Positions 57,971-64,000 of a DNA stretch of 64,000 nt are shown piece after piece. Below the pieces are notes generated by a model, which did not search any database, was not told the origin of the DNA, and was given only the letters and a program-made list of their open reading frames with translations. A program made the translations under genes and the position numbers. The DNA comes from Reticulitermes lucifugus (lineage: Eukaryota > Arthropoda > Insecta > Blattodea > Rhinotermitidae): contig JAKCWW010000071.1 in the NCBI GenBank assembly GCA_026260175.1, positions 38,683 to 102,682 of the forward strand. The letters run 5' to 3'. The stretch's first letter is position 1. Every line of letters starts with the position of its first letter.

Positions 57971-58900
57971 ATTCATTAACAATTTCGAAACGCGGGAATT
58001 TGGACTCACATTATGAGAGCCGCCAATTTATGATTCTATAAAATTATCTGAAAATATTCTTCATATATCACAGGCTTTGAGAGTAAGAGTGAATGGTTTC
58101 ATTAAATTCAAATTATCATAAACAAATCATACAGTTTTTCTAAATTTCTCTGCATTTATTTTACGTGCTTCTAGGTAAGATGACTGTCCTGTTACGTGTT
58201 ACAGTTAATGGCCCCCCAAACCTCGCATCACGAGCAACATACATCCGACCTCCTTAGAAAATTTCATGTATTCGTAAACTTTCTGCTGGCTGATATATGT
58301 TCAGCCACACTGAACTTTCATTCTTCCCTAAATTTATACAATAATAAAGCCCGTTGACTACAGAAACTGAATCGCATGTTCCTGATATTCTTTGACGGAT
58401 TCTATCATTCGATCATCCACATTCAGCGTGCTATCTTTGGATATCTTTGGATTGCATCTGTGGTTGCAGTTGAGGGTTCTAGCGCCATTTCCGAAGACGG
58501 GGGTAGGCAGGCAAGCAGGCAAGTTATTCAGCGATAAGACAGAAAAATGACATTGCTATTAGTTCAGAAAACGTCTCCGTGTTTGCGGTCAAGTTGGTCT
58601 TAGTCTTATAATGTTCCTAGCCCAGGTAGAAAATATGTTTCATACTGATTATCGTCAACCTGAAACCCAAGATAATCCAACCCACGGTTTTCGTCCTGAC
58701 TTTTCGCCACGAACCCAGCCACGGTTACAGATAAGGGTCTCACAAAGAATGGAGACTGACTGCAAAGACAAGAGGTTCATATCGTTTATATCGCCCGTAC
58801 TCTTTGGTAAATTGAAGTTCTGACATTCTCTGGCACAAATATGTAATAGCGATCCATATATATAAAATTATTGAAACGGACTGAATGTCACCCGTTAAGC
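57971..58900. other. Unassigned DNA
   Basis: A short (GGCA)n-like tract lies at 58505-58525; a 70-codon plus frame (58611-58823) has no motif. Confidence 0.5.
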
Positions 58901-59223
58901 GACGTACATTACGACATGACAGACTCGCATACAGACATAAGACGTATATTACGACATGACAGACTCGCATACAGACATAAGATGTATATTACGACATGAC
59001 AGACTCGCATACAGACACAAGACGTATATTACGATATGACAGACTCGCATACATACATAAGACGTATATTACGACATGACAAACTCGCATACAGACACAA
59101 GACGTATATTACGACATGACAGACTCACATACAGACACAAGACGTATATTACGACATTACAGACTCGCATACAGACACAAGACCTATATTACGACATGAC
59201 AGACTCGCATACAGACACAAGAC
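58901..59223. repeat. 40-bp minisatellite, eight units
   Basis: Units begin at 58901, 58941, 58981, 59021, 59061, 59101, 59141 and 59181, each exactly 40 bp and differing by only a few substitutions; a ninth begins GAC at 59221 and stops. The unit is made of GACGTATATT, ACGACATGAC, AGACTCGCAT, ACAGACACAA. No indels between units, so the array is young. The CAGACATAA variant is concentrated at the left, CAGACACAA at the right. Confidence 0.98.
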
Positions 59224-60353
59224 AAAGATAAACAAGCGATGAAGAGGAAGTGTGGCAGGTGACTGTGCGCCACATGATGTGAGCGAGCTACTGAGATCAA
59301 TCCTTATTTGGATTCACACGTTCAGAAAGATGTTGCCCACAGTGTGAAACCCCGCATCGCAACGCATGTAATTACGCCTATAATGATCATAATTACTTAT
59401 TATTACTGCGTAAATAACAGAAGATTTTTAGTCACTTGAATAAAATTAAAAGGATGTAGTATGTTTTAAAGTATAATTTGGTATGTGATTTTCGTTAACA
59501 GGTGAAAAGTCTTGTCAAAAAGTCTAATTTGGATAGAGATGAAGAAGAGTGAAATGAAGAAAATGAAATCTGTATTATAATGCAAAGTTATAGAACCACA
59601 AAGAAAGGTTTAACAAACGTTGAAATCGCCAAAATAAGTAGCCCTTCTGAAAGCACTATAAAGGCACAGCAACCAGAAGTAGAGTTTATGTATATAACTT
59701 CATTTCTGTAGGCTGTATTTACGAAATGGTTAAACAGGTGCTCAATTTTCAGGCGGCAGTGACCGTACAGGTATAGCCAGAAGGCGTTTCTAAAGCTGGT
59801 GTACTCCTAGATCTAATCAGATCGATGATTATTAGATAAACGTTCTGATTTATTTATCACTTACCACTGTGCAGTTGTACAGGTTCCACCGGCAGCTGCA
59901 GCATTGGGGCAGTCTGTCTGGAAAAGGAAAGCTAATATTAAACGCTATGAATTGCTCCTGAAGACACGAAGAAGTAACACAAAGGTATAATCACATCCAA
60001 AACATACCGACACCATTAAAAAACACAGAGAAAAGAACAGGTCGTATACGTCTTACCGGTTCACACTCTTTCCAATATTAAATGATTCCCGCTCGATCAT
60101 TATGTCGTGCGTGTTTTTCTACATCTTTTCTTCGAGTTTAAAAGCATAAAGTTTCAACATCATTCTTACATCAACTCTATGTTACAGGAGACTTCTGAGG
60201 CATACTCTAATCTGACAACTGTAAGATGCTGGACATTACATAAGCACATGTAGAAACAGGCCAGGGTGCCGGAGGTAACTATTAATGTTTAGATTCCTTT
60301 TAAAATATACATAAACGGATAATAATATTAAAATGGATGTTCGAGAAATAGAA
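59224..60353. other. Unassigned DNA
   Basis: No repeat or gene recognised between the minisatellite and the LINE end. Confidence 0.5.
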
Positions 60354-60550
60354 TAGGTGGGGCGTAGACTGAATTCATCTGGTTCTGGAAGAGGACAAGT
60401 GGCGGGCTCTTGTGAACACGGCACTGAATCTTCGGGTTTTATAAAATTCGGGGAATTTCTTGACTAGCTGAGGAACTATAAGCTTCTCAAGAATGACTGT
60501 GCTTTATGGAGTTAGTCAGTCAGTAAGTCAGTCAGTCAGTTAGGTAGTTA
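60354..60550 (+). mobile_element. RTE-type LINE, 3' terminal fragment with (AGTC)n tail
   Basis: The frame reads GVD-stop-IHLVLEEDKWRALVNTALNLRVL and a stop, then AATTCGGGGAATTTCTTGAC, GAGGAACTATAAGCTTCTCA and TTTATGGAGTTAGT, the same ending as the 27704 and 54962 copies. It runs into AGTCAGTCAGTAAGTCAGTC, a short tandem tail as expected for RTE-type elements. 5' truncated by almost the whole ORF. Confidence 0.8.
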
Positions 60551-61861
60551 AAATATAAAAAACATGAATGGAAAATACAATGCTTGTGAATTAAATGACG
60601 GGAGACATACGTAAAATTACGCTCGCGCTATTGTTATGTGACCACAGCAGTTCCAAAGCACTTGCCTCCTAATGTAGTATAAAAATCCAGTTGTCCCTGA
60701 ATATGAGAATAATATCCAAAATTTAATTCCATACTATCGTCACATTGTCCTGAATGTTTTTAAAGGTATTAAAGAAATTCCTATACGGGAGTGCATCTCA
60801 GGAATATGAACAATTCACAAAACTTCAAACCAGGCGAGTAAAATGTGTGTTCCAGGAATGGTATTTCTTGCTGCCTAAGTTAAAAGACTGTATGGAAAGT
60901 CACACTGTGGGCAAGCTAAATAAGCTTGTCCAATCACAAATGTTGTCCATCTCGAGTAAAGCCTAGTATTGCTTGTTTATAGGGAACGTTGATTTTAAAT
61001 CAGCATTAGCCCTAAGCATGGCATTCATGTTTTACTTTGACACCGTCTTTCCACAGTCTCAATTTCTGTAATAGTCCACTAGAGGCATTAGTCGGGTTCC
61101 TTGTGCAGTCGTGATTAAAAGTACACAAAATTAATTTCGTCCGATTTCTTGACAAACAAAAGAATGTTTAAAGAACATACATAATACAACACAAAGCAAA
61201 CTGCTTCAGAGATTGTAAACTATGAATTTGCTTAATTACGTGTTCATCTAACCTAACATACACCAAATCACTAGCATGGCCAATTGATTCACAAATACGT
61301 GAGTTCTGTCATTTAATTGACAAAATTCGTAGAACTCGTAAGAACTTGCCTGCATGCATGGCTTCGTAATTTAATAATGGAGACCTCAACTTCCATGCAT
61401 CCTTTACGTATCGACATTAAAGACAAACTAAGTACATACTTGTGACAAACATCACTCTTCACAATGCTGAACTTTAAGTCGGCCAATTCGCAACGGAATC
61501 CGATTTGTCGGCAGGACAATCTAGCGTAATATGCATTATAGTGTGGCTAATATGTATCTTTCAGGAGTTGGCACTAGAGATATGGCAGAAGGAATTAGGG
61601 GAGGAAAAGAATGCAGTGGAAACCTGCCAAACTGCTTATGTAAATGGACTGGATTTCCAGTCTGAGTGCGAGGCATATACTCTGCCCCCTTGCAGATACA
61701 CAAACCAAGAACCACGTTGACCTGTACATCTTCCGTTTTGTACCCCACACTTCGATTCTTCTTTTCGGGTTCTGTGCACATCAAGATTAACAAATGAGAC
61801 GTCTACAATGCCTATGTGAACGATTATATGATTATATATTTAATTCTATCGTTTTATTTAT
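60551..61861. other. Unassigned DNA
   Basis: Opposed frames at 61505-61720 (plus) and 61536-61793 (minus) share DNA; neither is recognised. Confidence 0.5.
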
Positions 61862-62165
61862 CCCGTAGCATAGTCGGTATAGCGACTAGGCTACTAGATA
61901 GACCGTCCAGGGTTCGAATCCCGGCAGGGGCAGATTTTTCTGTTCTCCAAAATGTCCAGACAGGCTCTGGGGCCCACCCAGCCTCCTATTTATGGGTACC
62001 AGGGTTCTTTCCCGGATATAAAGCGGACGAAGCGTGAAGTTAACCAGTCACTTCCATCTAGTGCCGAGCTTAGGAATGACTGGAGCTATACCTGTACTGC
62101 ATCTATATGCCTTCATAGAGTAAACAGGGAAACCTTTACCCTTTTTTACTTTTTTTACATTTCCC
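61862..62165 (+). mobile_element. tRNA-derived SINE family B
   Basis: tRNA-like head: CCCGTAGCATAGTCGGTATA (A-box region) and B box AGGGTTCGAATCCCGG. The body has CTCTGGGGCCCACCCAGCCT, GTACCAGGGTTCTTTCCCGG, ATATAAAGCGGACGAAGCGT and CATCTAGTGCCGAGCTTAGG, ending with a T-rich stretch. Its two overlapping plus frames (SRQALGPTQPPIY..., SLPSSAELRNDWSY...) are the translations often mis-annotated as proteins in insect genomes. Part of the body (TTTCCCGG-ATATAAAGC-GGACG) also resembles SINE family C. Confidence 0.88.
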
Positions 62166-63347
62166 TTATCCCGATGTTCTTCCAGAATCTTATGGATGCA
62201 AAAGACATGCAAGGAACTTAACACATTTAAAGACAAATTTGTAATATAAATGTTGTCGTCCGTCTCCTTATTTCTGTAATTTCTTTCCTTTTCTTTTCCT
62301 TCCAGCAACTGCATTGTGCCACAGACACATTTACTGTATGCTCTATCAAGAATACCGCAAGTAGGATATTAAGCTAATGCCCACCGCAGATCTTCATCGA
62401 AATGCTGTACTGTCAGACAAACGTAAGCAATCACGCTTGCTACTGCTTCTATGAGATCAAACCCTCCTCCTCCCACTGTAAGAGTAAACTGTGTTACAGC
62501 AAGTGAAACGTTGAAATGATGACTACAATTCATGTCCTCCACACTGTCCATTTACAGTCAAAACTGTACGTATTCACACTGAGTTCCTATACTTTATACT
62601 CATCTAAGCTACAAAAATAACATAGCTAATGCGTCAAAGAAATAATAGTTCTTTAATAAAGGTCACAATATTATATAAATCATATAGACAAATGGACCAA
62701 TCCGAAAAATAACTTACTCTGCTCTTCATTTGTTCCAGTGTCTGAAGGTAGGAAATTGTGTAAGTTGAGGCGGCCTTGTCATATCCTACTGCGAACTGAA
62801 AGTGAGCCAGAAACGGAAAGAGGAAACTAAACTACGCTTTTGAAGTCTATTGAGAGATCATTTCGCAAAGTAACGTGATAGGCTTAAAAGGTGATAGTGC
62901 TTTCACACCAGGATAATAGACTTTCATCTGGGACTGAAAGATGTATAAGACAGGAGTTCCAGCTTAGCCACTTGAGAAGCATGGACGATATTTGTTAAAA
63001 AGATTCCTTTATGTGAATAAAAGGAAGCTCGTAGGTACTAATTTTACGTATTTCACTCTGGCACTGTAAAACAGGTTGTTAAATCCCTTCTCGAAACAGC
63101 GACGAGTGTATATTTTCAGACCCTTACAGCCCACTGAACTGTGTGGAAGAACTAAAGAACAGATGTTCCATGCTGACATAATTAAGTTAGGAACAGAACG
63201 TTCTGTGATAAAGCAACTAACGTAGATGTGTATAAAAATAAATGACTGATTTCTAGGCTCATAAAATAAAATTTAGTTTTTTTTGTTTATCACAGTTTCC
63301 CGAAATTAAACCATAACTAGCAGTCTTACTAAATAATGCCGACATTA
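62166..63347. other. Unassigned DNA
   Basis: No frame above 60 codons apart from SINE read-through; no repeat recognised. Confidence 0.5.
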
Positions 63348-63372
63348 TTCTTGTTATTATTATTATTATTAC
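63348..63372. repeat. Short (TTA)n run
   Basis: About six TTA units with an initial imperfect one. Confidence 0.85.
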
Positions 63373-63754
63373 ACATTCTTGTCTTCTCAGGGATTTATAA
63401 ATCAGTAAGTTAGATTACAGATTTAGCATAGAGAATATTTGCATCGGTTAAGGTCATGACGAGCACCGCACTTTTTTTCATCTATAATCGACTTAAGAAC
63501 TAGAAAGTTGGTAGGCAGAAGCCATTTCTACATCCAACTGAGGACCGCGTAAATACACCAAGATTCCAACGCAGAGTTTTTAATTGTGTGTTTTCTGTGC
63601 ACACTTATACCATTAACACAATTTAACTCAATTAATCCTAAGATTGAAATACTATTTAGGAACTAACACTGCGGGGCTAAAAATATATCTCTGTTGATCT
63701 AAAACATTTTGACCCAAATATGTACCCCTAAAGGCCTATACGTAAAAAATCTTT

Positions 63755-64000
63755 CTTTCTTTTTTCTTTTTTTTTCTTTCTTACTCTAACCTCTTCTATC
63801 TACTCATTTAGTTGTAGAGGGTTATTGTTGCATCTGATCACTCAATAAAACACACATACACACACACACAGACTAGGCAGGACTCCTCTGGAAGAGGGAT
63901 CAGCCCGTAGCAGAGACATATAACTCACAACATACAACATTTACAAGAGACAGACAGCCATGCCCCCTGCGAGTCTCAAACCCGCAATCCCAGCAAGCGA
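63755..64000 (-). mobile_element. tRNA-derived SINE family A, copy 3 (cut by window end)
   Basis: Minus strand from base 64000: CTTGCTGGGATTGCGGGTTT, GAGACTCGCAGGGGGCATGG, CTGTCTGTCTCTTGT, GTCTCTGCTACGGGCTGATC, TCCAGAGGAGTCCTGCCTAG match copies 1 and 2. The 5' half of the tRNA-like head lies outside the window. A (CA)n run (63850-63872) has expanded inside the body, and the 3' end passes into an A/G-rich tail, seen here as the CTTT-rich tract at 63755-63782. Confidence 0.82.

Noticed and set aside
58901-59223. CRISPR-like array
   Set aside because: Units are contiguous and identical throughout; there are no unique spacers, and the DNA is eukaryotic.
61816-62221. Two plus frames of 73 and 89 codons
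   Set aside because: Both are SINE family B read in two frames.

Overview
This is a 64 kb AT-rich stretch of animal nuclear DNA, almost certainly from an insect with a large, repeat-laden genome. The basis is the repeats: RTE-type LINE remnants, several tRNA-derived SINE families, pogo-like transposon debris and Penelope-type hammerhead-like palindromes. The SINE and LINE types look most like those I associate with cockroaches and termites (Blattodea), but that placement is inference. I recognise no host protein-coding gene, tRNA gene, rRNA or CRISPR array. The longest open frame is 132 codons and resembles nothing; at this base composition a few frames of that length are expected by chance.

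Layout. 1-9.8 kb: a trinucleotide microsatellite, then palindromic elements at 2.37, 3.17, 4.46 and (degenerate) 9.66 kb. 10-20.5 kb: SINE fragments, a pogo-like MITE at 17.33 kb directly followed by a tRNA-derived SINE, a decayed possible piggyBac-like N-terminus at 18.3-18.7 kb bracketed by ~100 bp direct repeats, and one copy of a dispersed repeat at 20.1 kb. 22.7-27.9 kb: an HHR-type palindrome, a second palindrome family, two SINEs with visible target-site duplications, a ~585 bp palindrome, and a LINE 3' end. 30-41.8 kb: second copy of the dispersed repeat, SINEs, an HHR-type palindrome with a broken core, a second pogo-like MITE, and a dead pogo-like transposase C-terminus. 43.9-53.8 kb: two more hammerhead-like cores, a 50-N assembly gap lying inside a minus-strand LINE fragment, and another palindrome. 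55-58 kb: a nearly full-length but dead RTE-type LINE. 58.9-59.2 kb: an eight-unit 40-bp minisatellite. 60-64 kb: another LINE 3' end and two SINEs, the last running off the window.

The most interesting pattern is that at least six separate loci carry the same module: CTGATGA (or CTGAAGA), a short hairpin, GAAAC, then a tiny self-complementary stem III ending in GTA or GTC. This is the core of a minimal type I hammerhead ribozyme of the kind described in Penelope-like retroelements, where two monomers act as a dimer. Most copies sit in the arms of inverted repeats, reading outward from the centre, so each palindrome carries two ribozyme-like units on opposite strands. The best is at 3171-3434, where stem I also pairs on both arms. 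Cleavage activity is not demonstrated, and one extra T between the core and stem II is present in all of them.

Nothing here works together as a pathway. The window reads as intergenic or deep intronic DNA built by successive layers of retrotransposons, SINEs and DNA-transposon remnants.
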